Assembly (NCBI GenBank): GCA_021404785.1
Contig: QWHH01000012.1
Span: 23,838-87,837, forward strand
Direction of reading: 5' to 3'
Length of the DNA: 64,000 bases
DNA from: Lysobacterales bacterium PRO7
GTDB taxonomy: Bacteria; Pseudomonadota; Gammaproteobacteria; Xanthomonadales; Rhodanobacteraceae
The translations under genes and the position numbers were made by a program. The notes beneath the pieces were generated by a model. It was given only the letters and a program-made list of their open reading frames with translations, was not told the origin of the DNA and ran no database searches. Shown here in pieces: positions 35,001 to 46,008 of this stretch (position 1 is its first letter; each line of letters opens with the position of its first letter).

Positions 35001-37211
35001 TCACGGATCGCTGCGCAACAGCGATCCGAAGGTCAGGTACAAGGCATTGTGGCCGCCTTGCGCGTAGCCGTAGCCGAGGAAGATCGGGCCGAGGAAGGTG
35101 TCCACGCCCAGGAACACGCTGCCCGCGCCGATCCAGTCGCGACCGATCTGGCGGCGCGATTCCCAGAAGCCGCCGGCTTCCAGGCTTCCGCCCAGGTACA
35201 CCGGCACGCTGAACAGGTGCTGCGCGTCGGTCAGGCGGCGGTAGTACACGCCGCGCAACAACGCGGTTTGGGTGGCGAACAACTGGTTTTCGGTGTAGCC
35301 GGAAAGATTGGTCAGGCCGCCGAGTGGACTGTAGGCGGCGATCTGCACGTCGCGGCCGCCGCCACTGGAACTGCTCAGGTTTGCGCCGAGCAGAAAGGTG
35401 TTCGCGCCCGTTGTCAGCGCAGTGTCCCAGCGCAGGCGTGTGATTTGCGCCGATGCGGTCGAACCCAGCTCCGCGATCAGGTATTCCTGCGAAACATCCA
35501 GGCGCGTGCCATGGCGCGGAAATCCCGAGCTGTCCAGATCGTCGAACACCGCGTGCGCGATGATGCCGCCAAAGGCTGAAGAAATGTTCGGAAAATCCGG
35601 CGTGCCGATGCGCAGCCGCGCCGCGTCGCGCCCGTATTCGAGCGCGCCGGAAAATTGCCAGCTTTCGTCCGGCGTGAAGCCGAATTCCAGCGCGCCGACG
35701 CCGCGCGTATGGCGGTATTCGGCATAGTCGATTTTGGCGCCATTGTTGATCGGGAAGTCGTTGGCCCGATACTGCAGGTAGGGCGCGATGTAGTATTGCC
35801 CGCGATTGCCAAACGGTTGCAGGAATTCGCTGTACATTTCGGTGACCCGACCCAGCTGCACGCGGTTGCGGCTTTCGCCGCCATAGGCATTCAGGCCGGT
35901 GAAATTCGCCTCGCTGATGAGCTGATAGCTGTTGCTGCCGTTGAAGTTGTCGGAAAGGCGCAGGCCCACGCGCAGGAAGTTTGGCCCCCAACCCTTGTCC
36001 ACCGGCTCCACGGTCAGGCCGGTGGCGCCGTCGTCGCGCCGGGTCAATTCGTAGCCGATGCGTTCGTAGCTGCCCTCGCCATAGGCCTGGCCGATGCGTT
36101 GGTCCACGGTCTTGGCGTCGAACGGTTCGCCGACGAGGCCGGACAGATGCTGCTCGACATAACCGGCGGTGCGGCTGCGATCGTGCAGCACGTCGAGGAA
36201 CGCGATCAGCGGCGGATCGAATTTCGGCAGGCGATGCGCTTGCGTGAATCGCGCATAGTCGTCCGCATCGACCGCATCGCGGCGCAGCGCCGCGAGCTTT
36301 TCTTCCGCCGCCGCCATGCCGATCTGCACGGCTTGTGGCGCGCGGTCGAAATTCGCGCTGCCCAGGTCGCCCAGCTCCGGTGTGATCAGTACGTCGTCGG
36401 GCCCGAGTGTGGCCAGTTGCGCGTCGGTTTGCTTCTTCATCATCACCGTGAGCATCTGGCTGGCTATCGCGAACGGGGAATTGAGCTGGTCGGCAGGGGT
36501 CAGCCGCTCGCCCACGTCGACGACGATCATGCGCTGCGCGCCAAGTGCGCGCGCCACGTCGATCGGCACGTTGTCGCTGATGCCGCCGTCCACGAGCATG
36601 TGGCCATGGTAGCGCAGCGGCGCGAACGCGGCCGGCACCGACATGCTGGCGCGGATCGCCATGGCCAGGTCGCCCGAGCCGAACACCACCCGTTGGCCGT
36701 TGCCGATATCGGTGGCGACGGCGCGAAACGGAATCGCCAGGTCGTCGAAATCTTGCGAGATGCCGACGGGCAACAGCAGGCGACGCAGCAGCAATTGCAG
36801 TTTCTGGCCCTGCACGGCGCCACGCGGAAACGCGATCTTGCCGTCGCGCAGACCGAGTTCGACACCACCGAGAAAGCGCAGCTCGTCCTGCTTGCGCCGC
36901 ATCGGCAGTTCGGCGCGCGACGGATCGTCGCTGAACATGTTCTTCCAGTCGATGTGGTCGAGCACGTCACGAATATGCGTCGCGTCGTAGCCGGCGGCGT
37001 ACAGGCCTCCCACGATCGCTCCCATCGATGTGCCGACCACGCAGTCCACGGGAATGTGCTCGCGTTCGAGCACCTCGAGCACGCCGATGTGTGCCGCTCC
37101 ACGCGCGCCGCCGCCGCCAAGGACGAGACAGGTCTTCGGCCTCTGCGTCGCCTGCGCAATCGAGCAAACCGACAACACGATCAGGCACAGGCAAAAGCGA
37201 AGGCGCGGCAT
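35001..37211 (-). CDS. Type Vd autotransporter: patatin-like phospholipase with POTRA and beta-barrel (PlpD-like)
   Basis: A 736-residue protein. A signal peptide (MPRLRFCLCLIVLSVCSIAQA) leads to a patatin domain with oxyanion loop GGGGARG (32-38), nucleophile S62 in GTSMG and aspartate D208 in DGG, forming the Ser-Asp dyad of a phospholipase A. A POTRA-like region (about 320-390) is followed by a 16-stranded BamA-like barrel ending FGSLLRSDP. This is the PlpD layout, in which the barrel helps export the lipase to the surface. All catalytic residues are intact. The barrel phrase ASAFGGIIAH varies from paralogues only in detail. Confidence 0.92.
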   Translation of the reverse strand: MPRLRFCLCLIVLSVCSIAQATQRPKTCLVLGGGGARGAAHIGVLEVLEREHIPVDCVVGTSMGAIVGGLYAAGYDATHIRDVLDHIDWKNMFSDDPSRAELPMRRKQDELRFLGGVELGLRDGKIAFPRGAVQGQKLQLLLRRLLLPVGISQDFDDLAIPFRAVATDIGNGQRVVFGSGDLAMAIRASMSVPAAFAPLRYHGHMLVDGGISDNVPIDVARALGAQRMIVVDVGERLTPADQLNSPFAIASQMLTVMMKKQTDAQLATLGPDDVLITPELGDLGSANFDRAPQAVQIGMAAAEEKLAALRRDAVDADDYARFTQAHRLPKFDPPLIAFLDVLHDRSRTAGYVEQHLSGLVGEPFDAKTVDQRIGQAYGEGSYERIGYELTRRDDGATGLTVEPVDKGWGPNFLRVGLRLSDNFNGSNSYQLISEANFTGLNAYGGESRNRVQLGRVTEMYSEFLQPFGNRGQYYIAPYLQYRANDFPINNGAKIDYAEYRHTRGVGALEFGFTPDESWQFSGALEYGRDAARLRIGTPDFPNISSAFGGIIAHAVFDDLDSSGFPRHGTRLDVSQEYLIAELGSTASAQITRLRWDTALTTGANTFLLGANLSSSSGGGRDVQIAAYSPLGGLTNLSGYTENQLFATQTALLRGVYYRRLTDAQHLFSVPVYLGGSLEAGGFWESRRQIGRDWIGAGSVFLGVDTFLGPIFLGYGYAQGGHNALYLTFGSLLRSDP

Positions 37212-37334
37212 GAAGGCGATCTCCGGTTACACGCCCAGCCTAACCAAAGCGACTGGGCAAGAAAACCTCAAGGCGCACTTGAAGCGCAGGCAATGCGGCC
37301 ATACAGTGGGATTTCCTGCACCGGAGCCCGCACC

Positions 37335-37529
37335 ATGCCGACCTTCATCCTGTGGCTGTTGCTGTTGATCTTCTGCTGGCCGCTGGCATTGCTCGCGCTG
37401 GTCCTTTATCCGCTGGTATGGCTGATCCTGCTGCCGTTCCGCCTCGTCGGCATTGCGGTGGAAGGCGTGTTCGCGTTTTTGCGCGCGTTGATCATGCTGC
37501 CGGCAAGGGTGCTGGGCGGTCGCGCCTGA
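37335..37529 (+). CDS. Small hydrophobic membrane protein
   Basis: A 64-residue protein, MPTFILWLLLLIFCWPLALL onward, almost wholly hydrophobic with two helices (about 4-34 and 38-57) and a basic end (RVLGGRA). The ATG at 37335 is the only start that gives a sensible short product; a long overlapping frame to its left is antisense to the patatin gene. Its stop abuts the uup stop (convergent). Function unknown. Confidence 0.68.
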   Translation: MPTFILWLLLLIFCWPLALLALVLYPLVWLILLPFRLVGIAVEGVFAFLRALIMLPARVLGGRA

Positions 37530-39395
<1,866 letters not shown>

Positions 39396-39455
39396 GGCGC
39401 ATTGTAAACGCTGGTGATGCTGCGCGGACCATTCGCGTCCGGTATTCTTGCGTCG

Positions 39456-39470
39456 GTCCCAAAATGGGAC
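39456..39470. promoter_or_regulatory. higBA operator palindrome
   Basis: GTCCCAAAATGGGAC is a perfect inverted repeat (five-base arms, AAAAT centre) ending 14 bases before the higB start. HigA-type antitoxins bind such sites for autoregulation. Confidence 0.6.
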
Positions 39471-39484
39471 TAAGCTGCCGATCG

Positions 39485-39787
39485 ATGCGAATCATTGCCG
39501 TCTCAACGCTCAAGGTATTCTGGACAGGCAAGCCCGAGTACCGTGATGCGGAGAAACCCGTGTTGGCCTGGTATCGTGAAGTCCTGCGGGCCGATTGGGC
39601 CAGGCCTGCTGGCGCGAAAGCGCAGTTCGGAAATGCCAGCATCCTGCGCGATGGCCGTGCCGTGTTCAACATCGGCGGCAACAAATACCGCATCGTGGTC
39701 TGGGTCAACTATCCGTACCGCGTGGTTTACATTCGCTTCATCGGCACGCATGCGCGATACGACGCGATCGACGCGCAAACGATTTGA
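39485..39787 (+). CDS. higB: HigB-type mRNA interferase toxin
   Basis: A 100-residue RelE-superfamily toxin: MRIIAVSTLKVFW at the start, KAQFGNASILRDGRAVFNIGGNKYRIVVWV in the middle and VVYIRFIGTHARYD at the end are all hallmarks of HigB_toxin. It would cut mRNA in translating ribosomes. It precedes its antitoxin, the order usual for higBA, with a 10-base gap. Confidence 0.94.
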   Translation: MRIIAVSTLKVFWTGKPEYRDAEKPVLAWYREVLRADWARPAGAKAQFGNASILRDGRAVFNIGGNKYRIVVWVNYPYRVVYIRFIGTHARYDAIDAQTI

Positions 39788-39797
39788 GGGTACGTCA

Positions 39798-40175
39798 ATG
39801 AACATCAAACCGATCCGCACAAAATCCGACTACCGCGCTGCGCTGGCCGAGATCGAAACCTTGATGACCGCCAAGGCGCGCACGCCGCAGGGCGATCGCC
39901 TGGATGTGATCGTCACGCTCGTGGAGGCATACGAACGCGTGCATTTTCCAATGGATTTGCCCGACGCGGTCGACGCGATCAAGTTCCGCATGGAGCAGCA
40001 AAATCTCTCCATCGAAGACCTCGAGCCGGTAATCGGACGCCGCAACCGCGTGTACGAAGTGCTGGCACGCAAGCGCCCGTTGACATTGCGCATGATCGAG
40101 GGCCTGCATGCACGGTTTGGAATTCCCGCGGAGAGCTTGCTCAAGCAGTCGCACGAACCGCGCAAGGCGGCTTGA
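39798..40175 (+). CDS. higA: HigA-type antitoxin
   Basis: A 125-residue antitoxin with an N-terminal toxin-binding part (MNIKPIRTKSDYRAALAEIE) and a C-terminal helix-turn-helix (IKFRMEQQNLSIEDLEPVIG...LARKRPLTLRMIEGLHARFGIP). It represses the operon through the upstream palindrome. Only 4 bases separate its stop from the start of the large restriction-modification gene, so all three are probably cotranscribed; HigA could therefore also control the restriction enzyme. Confidence 0.93.
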   Translation: MNIKPIRTKSDYRAALAEIETLMTAKARTPQGDRLDVIVTLVEAYERVHFPMDLPDAVDAIKFRMEQQNLSIEDLEPVIGRRNRVYEVLARKRPLTLRMIEGLHARFGIPAESLLKQSHEPRKAA

Positions 40176-40179
40176 ACCC

Positions 40180-43100
40180 ATGTCCAAACTCCTGATCCAG
40201 AACTACCTCGCCGATCTCGCCAAACTGCGCCAGGTCGGCGGCACGCATCGCGAATCCGTGGTGCGCGAGGCGTTCAAGGATCTGCTCAAGGGCTGGGCGC
40301 GCGCGCACGATCTCACCTTCGTGCCCGAGTACGAAATCGAATCGCCGGCCAAGGAACGTCGCTACGTCGATGGCGCGTTGCTCTACGGCCTGCGCTTGCC
40401 GTTCGGCTACTGGGAAGCCAAAGACGAAAAGGACGACCTCGACGCCGAGATCGAAACCAAGTTCAAGCGCGGTTATCCGACCGACAACATCATCTTTGAG
40501 GATTCGCGTGCAGCGGTGCTGATCCAGGACCGGCGCGAAGTGCTGCGCTGTGCAGTGGACGATGTCGACAAGCTGCAGCGCCTGCTGGAACTGTTCTTCG
40601 CCTACGAGCGTCCGGAGATCGCCGAATTCCGCAAGGCGGTCGAACAGTTCAAGACCGACCTGCCCGCGGTGTGCGGCGCGCTGCGCGAGATGATCGAAAA
40701 AGCCTATGCCGACAACGCGAAGTTCCGCACCGCCGCCGACAAGTTCCTGAAAACCGCGCACGAGTCGATCAATCCGGCGCTGACCGAAGCCGACGTGCGC
40801 GAAATCCTGATCCAGCACATCCTCACCGAGGAAATCTTCGCGCTGGTGTTTCCGGGCACCAGCTACCACGAGGACAACAACATCGCGCGCGAGTTGTACC
40901 GGCTCGAACACACCTTTTTCACCGGCAACACCAAGCACCAGACCCTGCGCGCGCTGGAACCCTACTACGCCGCGATCCGCCGCTCGGCCGGGCAGATCGC
41001 CAGTCACCACGAGAAGCAGACCTTCCTGAAGGTCGTCTACGAGAATTTCTACAAGGTCTACAACCCCAAGGCGGCCGACCGCCTCGGCGTGGTGTACACG
41101 CCCAACGAGATCGTGCGCTTCATGATCGAATCCGCGGATTGGCTGTGCGAGCAGCATTTCGACCGGAACCTGATCGATCGCGATGTCGAAATCCTCGATC
41201 CGGCCGCCGGCACCGGCACCTTCATCTGCGAGCTGCTCGAACACTTCCGCGGCCAGCCGGCGAAGTTGAAGCACAAATATCTGGAAGAACTGCACGCCAA
41301 CGAAGTGGCGATCCTGCCGTACTACGTCGCCAACCTGAACATCGAGGCGACGTACGCGGCGATCAGCGGCGAATACCTGGAATACCCGAACCTGTGTTTC
41401 GTCGACACGCTCGACAACGTCGCCGGCCTGCGCCGCTACACCGGACAGCACGTGGGCGACCTGTTCGGGCTGGGCGAGGAGAACATCGAGCGCATCAAGC
41501 GCCAGAACCGGCGCAAGATCAGCGTGGTGATCGGCAACCCGCCGTACAACGCCAACCAGGCCAACGAGAACGACAACAACAAGAACCGCGAATATCCGGA
41601 TATCGACGCGCGCATCAAGGACACCTACATCAAGGCCAGCACCGCGCAGAAGACCAAGCTCTACGACATGTACGCGCGGTTTTTCCGCTGGGCCAGCGAC
41701 CGTATTGCGGAGAATGGGGTGGTGGCGTTTGTCACCAACCGCAGCTATATCGAATCGCGCACGTTCGATGGATTCCGCGACGTGGTAGCGCGCGAGTTCA
41801 ACGAAATCCATCTCGTCGATCTCGGCGGCGACGTGCGCGCGAATCCGAAGCTGTCGGGCACCAGGCACAACGTGTTCGGCATCCAGACCGGCGTCGCGAT
41901 CGGTTTTCTGGTCAAGCGCGCCAAGGCGCAGGGTTGCCGCGTGTTCTACGCGCGCCGGCCCGAGCTGGAAACCGCCGAGGAAAAACTCGCGTGGCTGTCG
42001 AAGGCGAAACTCGCCGACTTGCCGCGCACCGAGATTCGACCGGATGCGAAGCACAACTGGCTGAACCTCACCGACAACGATTTCGACACGCTGATTCCGG
42101 TGGCGACCAAGGCCGCGAAAGCGGCGAAGAAGCCGGCGCAGGAAAAGGCGATTTTCAAGTTGTTTTCGTTGGGGGTGGTGACTGCGCGTGACGAGTGGGT
42201 TTACGGTGATGGCGTTGACGACGTCGCGGCGAAGATGGGCGCGCTGATTGACGGCTACAACGCCGACCGCAAGCGCCTTGTGGGCGCGGCGAAGGACGAC
42301 ATTGCTTCACTCCTCGACTACTCGATCAAGTGGACGCGTGCGGTCAAGCGCGATCTTGCGAAAGGCGTCGCCTACAAGTTCGACGGGAAGCTGATCGTGG
42401 ATTCGCTGTATCGACCCTTCGTCAAGAAATCGATGTACTTCAGTCAACAGCTCAATGAAATGCAGTATCTGCAACGCGAAGTTTTTGGCTTCGGCGCATC
42501 GAACATCGCCATTGCGGTTTCAGGTGCGCCTGCGGCAAAGCCATTCCAAACGCTCGCAACGAACATCGTGCCTTGCTACGACGAGTTGGAGAAAACGCAA
42601 ACGTTGCCACTTTACCGCTACGTTGACGGCAACCGCATCGACAACATCACCGACTGGGCGTTGAAGCAGTTTCGGGATCGGTACAAGGCTCTTCCCTCTC
42701 CCACCGGGAGAGGGTGGCCCGAAGGGCCGGGTGAGGGAAAGGCGCTTGACGAAACCACTCCCTCATCCGGCGCTGCGCGCCACCTTCTCCCGGCGGGAGA
42801 AGGAAAATCCAAAGCGCGCGCGATCGGCAAGGAAGATATTTTCCACTACGTCTACGCCGTCCTGCACGATCCCGTCTACCGCGAGAAATACGCGCAGAAC
42901 CTCAAGCGCGAATTCCCGCGCATTCCGTTCTACCCAAATTTCTGGCAGTGGGCCGACTGGGGCCGGCAACTGATGGACCTGCACATCGGCTACGAACAAG
43001 TCGAAGCCTGGCCGCTCGCGCGCCTCGACACGCCCGACGAAAAAGCGCGCAAGAATGGCGCGGCGCCCAAGGCGCTACTCAAGGCGAACAAGGACACCGG

Positions 43101-43365
43101 CTCCATCGCGCTGGATTCGGAAACGACCTTGAACGGTATTCCGCCGCAAGCCTGGGATTACAAACTCGGCAACCGCTCGGCGCTCGAATGGATCCTCGAC
43201 CAGTACAAGGAAAAAAAGCCGAAAGACCCGACCATCCGCGCCAAATTCAACACCTACCGCTTCGCCGACTACAAAGACAAGGTCATAGCCCTGCTCGCGC
43301 GCGTCACGCGCGTGAGCGTGCAGACGCAAGCGATAGTCGAGGCGATGAAGGAAGCGGCGCGGTGA
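40180..43365 (+). CDS. Type ISP-like restriction-modification enzyme lacking a helicase
   Basis: A 1061-residue single-chain enzyme. Residues 40-130 form a PD-(D/E)XK-type nuclease (D64 and E79-A-K81 in GYWEAKDEKDD). The methyltransferase motif I is DPAAGTGTF (340-348) and motif IV is NPPY (453-456), giving N6-adenine methylation. The C-terminal part resembles the type ISP specificity region (EDIFHYVYAVLHDPVYREKYA). Classical type ISP enzymes such as LlaGI are about 1600 residues with a helicase between nuclease and methylase; here that is absent, as in type IIG/IIL enzymes. An in-frame REP doublet encodes residues about 838-876. AAGGCGG precedes the ATG. Confidence 0.9.
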   Translation: MSKLLIQNYLADLAKLRQVGGTHRESVVREAFKDLLKGWARAHDLTFVPEYEIESPAKERRYVDGALLYGLRLPFGYWEAKDEKDDLDAEIETKFKRGYPTDNIIFEDSRAAVLIQDRREVLRCAVDDVDKLQRLLELFFAYERPEIAEFRKAVEQFKTDLPAVCGALREMIEKAYADNAKFRTAADKFLKTAHESINPALTEADVREILIQHILTEEIFALVFPGTSYHEDNNIARELYRLEHTFFTGNTKHQTLRALEPYYAAIRRSAGQIASHHEKQTFLKVVYENFYKVYNPKAADRLGVVYTPNEIVRFMIESADWLCEQHFDRNLIDRDVEILDPAAGTGTFICELLEHFRGQPAKLKHKYLEELHANEVAILPYYVANLNIEATYAAISGEYLEYPNLCFVDTLDNVAGLRRYTGQHVGDLFGLGEENIERIKRQNRRKISVVIGNPPYNANQANENDNNKNREYPDIDARIKDTYIKASTAQKTKLYDMYARFFRWASDRIAENGVVAFVTNRSYIESRTFDGFRDVVAREFNEIHLVDLGGDVRANPKLSGTRHNVFGIQTGVAIGFLVKRAKAQGCRVFYARRPELETAEEKLAWLSKAKLADLPRTEIRPDAKHNWLNLTDNDFDTLIPVATKAAKAAKKPAQEKAIFKLFSLGVVTARDEWVYGDGVDDVAAKMGALIDGYNADRKRLVGAAKDDIASLLDYSIKWTRAVKRDLAKGVAYKFDGKLIVDSLYRPFVKKSMYFSQQLNEMQYLQREVFGFGASNIAIAVSGAPAAKPFQTLATNIVPCYDELEKTQTLPLYRYVDGNRIDNITDWALKQFRDRYKALPSPTGRGWPEGPGEGKALDETTPSSGAARHLLPAGEGKSKARAIGKEDIFHYVYAVLHDPVYREKYAQNLKREFPRIPFYPNFWQWADWGRQLMDLHIGYEQVEAWPLARLDTPDEKARKNGAAPKALLKANKDTGSIALDSETTLNGIPPQAWDYKLGNRSALEWILDQYKEKKPKDPTIRAKFNTYRFADYKDKVIALLARVTRVSVQTQAIVEAMKEAAR
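42692..42806. repeat. REP doublet inserted in frame in the restriction-modification gene
   Basis: Two palindromes, CCCTCTCCC-ACC-GGGAGAGGG (42694-42714) and CCTTCTCCC-GGC-GGGAGAAGG (42783-42803), in inverted orientation with similar flanks (GGTGGCCCGAAGGGCCGG against its complement). It is translated as a Gly/Pro-rich stretch (LPSPTGRGWPEGPGEGKA) interrupting a region otherwise conserved in the family. Confidence 0.88.
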
Positions 43366-43446
43366 TGGATCAGGGTCGGTCGCGGATTTGGGCAGCACGC
43401 GACGCGCAGGCTTCCAGTATTCGTTCAAAAACCGGGAGCTTCCGGG

Positions 43447-43481
43447 AGTTATACGCAATTATCTATTGATTGCGTATAACT
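43447..43481. promoter_or_regulatory. 13-bp inverted repeat, probable operator of the nucleotidyltransferase gene
   Basis: AGTTATACGCAAT (43447-43459) and its exact complement (43469-43481) around a 9-base AT-rich spacer. No T-tract follows, so it is not a terminator. It lies 43 bases before the start of the next gene and is far more AT-rich than its surroundings. Confidence 0.6.
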
Positions 43482-43524
43482 TTCAGCGTAGGCTGGTTTG
43501 CGCCCATTGCACCGGAGCATTCCG

Positions 43525-44586
43525 ATGGCCCGCTTTCAAACACTGTCCGCGTCCGCGCAAACGGCCTATGCGCAATTGCTCGATGCCACGCAAGGCGCCG
43601 AGTTGAGCCGCACGGTGGCGAGTTTGCCGGGAACCTTCGCGCGCAAGCAGGTGAAAGGGCGCACCTACTGGTACTACCAGTATCTCGAAGTTTCAGGCAA
43701 GAAGCGTCAAGTTTATATCGGCCCGGAGAACGAGCGTGTACGCGGCCTGCTCGATGCGCACGCGGCGGGTGGAGCCAGTGACGCCATCGATGCGCTGGCG
43801 CGTTCTGCGGTGGCGCTCGGCAACGCGGCAATGCTGGCGCGGCATTTCCGCATCGTTGCACGTCTGGCCGATCACGGATTCTTTCGCGCTGGCGGTGTGT
43901 TGATCGGCACGCATGCGTTTTTGGCGTTCGGCAACATGCTCGGTGTGCGCTGGAGCGATGGGCAGCGCACGCAGGATGTCGATTTCGCTCACGCCGGCAA
44001 ACAGCTGGCCATCGCCTTGCCGACCGATGTACAGCTCGACACGCACGCTGCGATCGAGTCCTTGCAGATGGGTCTGCTGCCGATCGAACACACCGACGGC
44101 AAGACCGGCGCAACGTATCTCGACCCACGTGATCCAGAATTCCGGATCGACTTTCTGACGCCACTGCACCGCGGCGGCACGCAGCCGTACCGGCATCCGC
44201 AACTGGGTATCAAATTGCAGCCTCTGAAGTTCATGGAGTATTTGCTGCAGGATATTCAGCAGGCGGCAGCGCTCAGTGCGTCGTCTGCCGTGCTGGTGAA
44301 CGCGCCGAATCCCGCTCGCTTCGCGCTGCACAAACTCATCGTGGCTGGCGAACGGCCGCTCGCCAAGGCGGCCAAATCGAACAAGGACTTGATGCAGGCC
44401 GCTGCGCTGTTGTCGGTGTTGCGCGAGCATGCCGGCAATTCCGTAGGCGAGGCGTGGGACGATCTGATTGCCCGTGGTCCAGGCTGGCGTGCGCGCGCAA
44501 TGAGCGGACGCGCAGCGTTGGCCAGACTGGCGCCGGAACTCGACCTCGATGGTCTATTGCCGACTTCGGCGCGACGGAAGCGCTAG
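43525..44586 (+). CDS. GSU2403-family nucleotidyltransferase-fold protein
   Basis: A 353-residue protein with a polymerase-beta-type nucleotidyltransferase core. The GT motif is at 128-129 (GGVLIGTHAFLAF), the metal aspartates are D151 and D153 in TQDVDF, and the third is D209 in FRIDFLTP. The N-terminus has the family phrase GRTYWYYQY...KKRQVYIGPE. Such proteins resemble MNT/AbiEii toxins that modify RNA, tRNA or proteins, but the family function is not established. It follows the restriction enzyme and may be an independent defence gene. No antitoxin partner is seen. Confidence 0.85.
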   Translation: MARFQTLSASAQTAYAQLLDATQGAELSRTVASLPGTFARKQVKGRTYWYYQYLEVSGKKRQVYIGPENERVRGLLDAHAAGGASDAIDALARSAVALGNAAMLARHFRIVARLADHGFFRAGGVLIGTHAFLAFGNMLGVRWSDGQRTQDVDFAHAGKQLAIALPTDVQLDTHAAIESLQMGLLPIEHTDGKTGATYLDPRDPEFRIDFLTPLHRGGTQPYRHPQLGIKLQPLKFMEYLLQDIQQAAALSASSAVLVNAPNPARFALHKLIVAGERPLAKAAKSNKDLMQAAALLSVLREHAGNSVGEAWDDLIARGPGWRARAMSGRAALARLAPELDLDGLLPTSARRKR

Positions 44587-44650
44587 GTGTCTGTTGAAAA
44601 TGCACACGGGCCGCTTGCGCAGCCCGTTGAGTGCATATCATCCCTGATTT

Positions 44651-44681
44651 CTGGATTCCGGCAATCCATGCCGGAATGACG
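44651..44681. repeat. Single REP palindrome (ATTCCGGCAATCC family)
   Basis: CTGGATTCCGGCAATCCATG and its mirror half CCGGAATGAC form one unit, related to those at 23519 and 54330. It lies between the convergent nucleotidyltransferase and metK genes. Confidence 0.75.
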
Positions 44682-44688
44682 TCTTGGC

Positions 44689-45903
44689 TTACTTGATCTT
44701 CGCTGCGGCGCGCAGCGCGTCGGCGCGGTCGGTCTTTTCCCACGAGAACGCGGTCGCGGTCTGGGTTTTGCCCTTGGCGTCCTTGTAGCTGACCTTGTGC
44801 GGCTTGCGGCCGAAGTGGCCGTAGGCGGCGGTGAGCTGGTACATCGGATGGATGAGGTCCAGCATCTTCAAGATGCCGTAGGGGCGCAGGTCGAAATGCT
44901 TGCGGATCAGCTTTTCGATCTTGTCGTCGCTGATCTTGCCGGTGCCGAACGTGGTGACCGAGATCGACGTCGGATGCGCCACGCCGATCGCGTAGCTCAC
45001 CTGCACTTCGCAGCGGTCGGCAATGCCGGCGGCGACGATGTTCTTGGCGACGTAGCGCGCGGCATACGCGGCCGAGCGGTCGACCTTGGACGGATCCTTG
45101 CCGGAGAACGCGCCGCCACCGTGGCGGGCCATGCCGCCGTAGGTGTCGACAATGATCTTGCGTCCGGTCAGGCCGCAGTCGCCGACCGGCCCGCCGATCA
45201 CGAACTTGCCGGTCGGGTTGATGTGCACCTTATTTCTAGGCAGCGCGTCCAGCCACTTTTTCGGCAAGACAGGTTTAAGCACCAGCTCGCGCACGCCATC
45301 GACGAGATCTGCATGCTTGATATCCGGATCGTGCTGGGTGGAAAGCACCACGGCATCCAGGCCAATGACCTTGTGCGCGTTGTCATAGCGCAGCGTGACC
45401 TGCGACTTCGCGTCCGGGCGCAGCCACGGCAGCTTGCCGGCCTTGCGCACCTTGGCCTGCTGCTCGACGAGGCGATGCGAGTAGTAGATCGGCGCGGGCA
45501 TGAATTCCGGCGCCTCGGTGCAGGCGTAGCCGAACATCAGGCCCTGGTCGCCGGCGCCCTGTTCTTCGGGCTTCTTGCGATCCACGCCCTGGTTGATGTC
45601 GGGCGACTGCTTGCCGATGAGGTTGAGCACGCCGCAGGTGGCGCCGTCGAAGCCGACGTCGGACGAGTCGTAGCCGATGTCGAGGATGACCTTGCGGGTG
45701 AGCGCTTCCAGGTCGATCCAGGCGCTGGTCGTGATTTCGCCGGCGACGATGGCGACGCCGGTCTTGACCATGGTTTCGCAGGCGACGCGCGCGCGCTTGT
45801 CCTGCGCCAGGATCGCGTCGAGGACGGCGTCGGAAATCTGGTCGGCGACCTTGTCCGGATGGCCTTCGGACACGGATTCGGAAGTGAAAAGATAACTGCT
45901 CAT
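44689..45903 (-). CDS. metK: S-adenosylmethionine synthetase MetK
   Basis: A 404-residue enzyme that makes S-adenosylmethionine from methionine and ATP. The start [22 protein letters not shown] carries the GHPDK motif; [12 protein letters not shown] and [19 protein letters not shown] are the ATP and triphosphate-binding signatures. Length is slightly above the usual 384-400. The ATG at 45903 is chosen over a longer frame because it gives the canonical N-terminus. A tandem MET-box-like site and a hairpin lie upstream. Confidence 0.97.
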   Translation of the reverse strand: MSSYLFTSESVSEGHPDKVADQISDAVLDAILAQDKRARVACETMVKTGVAIVAGEITTSAWIDLEALTRKVILDIGYDSSDVGFDGATCGVLNLIGKQSPDINQGVDRKKPEEQGAGDQGLMFGYACTEAPEFMPAPIYYSHRLVEQQAKVRKAGKLPWLRPDAKSQVTLRYDNAHKVIGLDAVVLSTQHDPDIKHADLVDGVRELVLKPVLPKKWLDALPRNKVHINPTGKFVIGGPVGDCGLTGRKIIVDTYGGMARHGGGAFSGKDPSKVDRSAAYAARYVAKNIVAAGIADRCEVQVSYAIGVAHPTSISVTTFGTGKISDDKIEKLIRKHFDLRPYGILKMLDLIHPMYQLTAAYGHFGRKPHKVSYKDAKGKTQTATAFSWEKTDRADALRAAAKIK

Positions 45904-45981
45904 CGCGCTCAATACCTGCAAGGGGAATGGGAAACAGCCGCGCATGATACAACGCACGGGCCTGCTTTGCAGCAGTGCCGC

Positions 45982-45998
45982 CACGGCGTTGTGCCGTG
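45982..45998 (-). other. Small hairpin in the metK upstream region
   Basis: CACGGC and GCCGTG around GTTGT, 80-95 bases before the metK start. A weak -10-like TATCAT lies between it and the gene, so the hairpin may be upstream of the transcript. No known SAM riboswitch core is recognisable. Confidence 0.3.
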
Positions 45999-46008
45999 AT
46001 TCAGAATT

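Noticed and set aside
35655-37529. 624-codon plus-strand frame
   Set aside because: All but its last 64 codons lie antisense to the patatin gene. Only the short 3' part is kept, as a small membrane protein.
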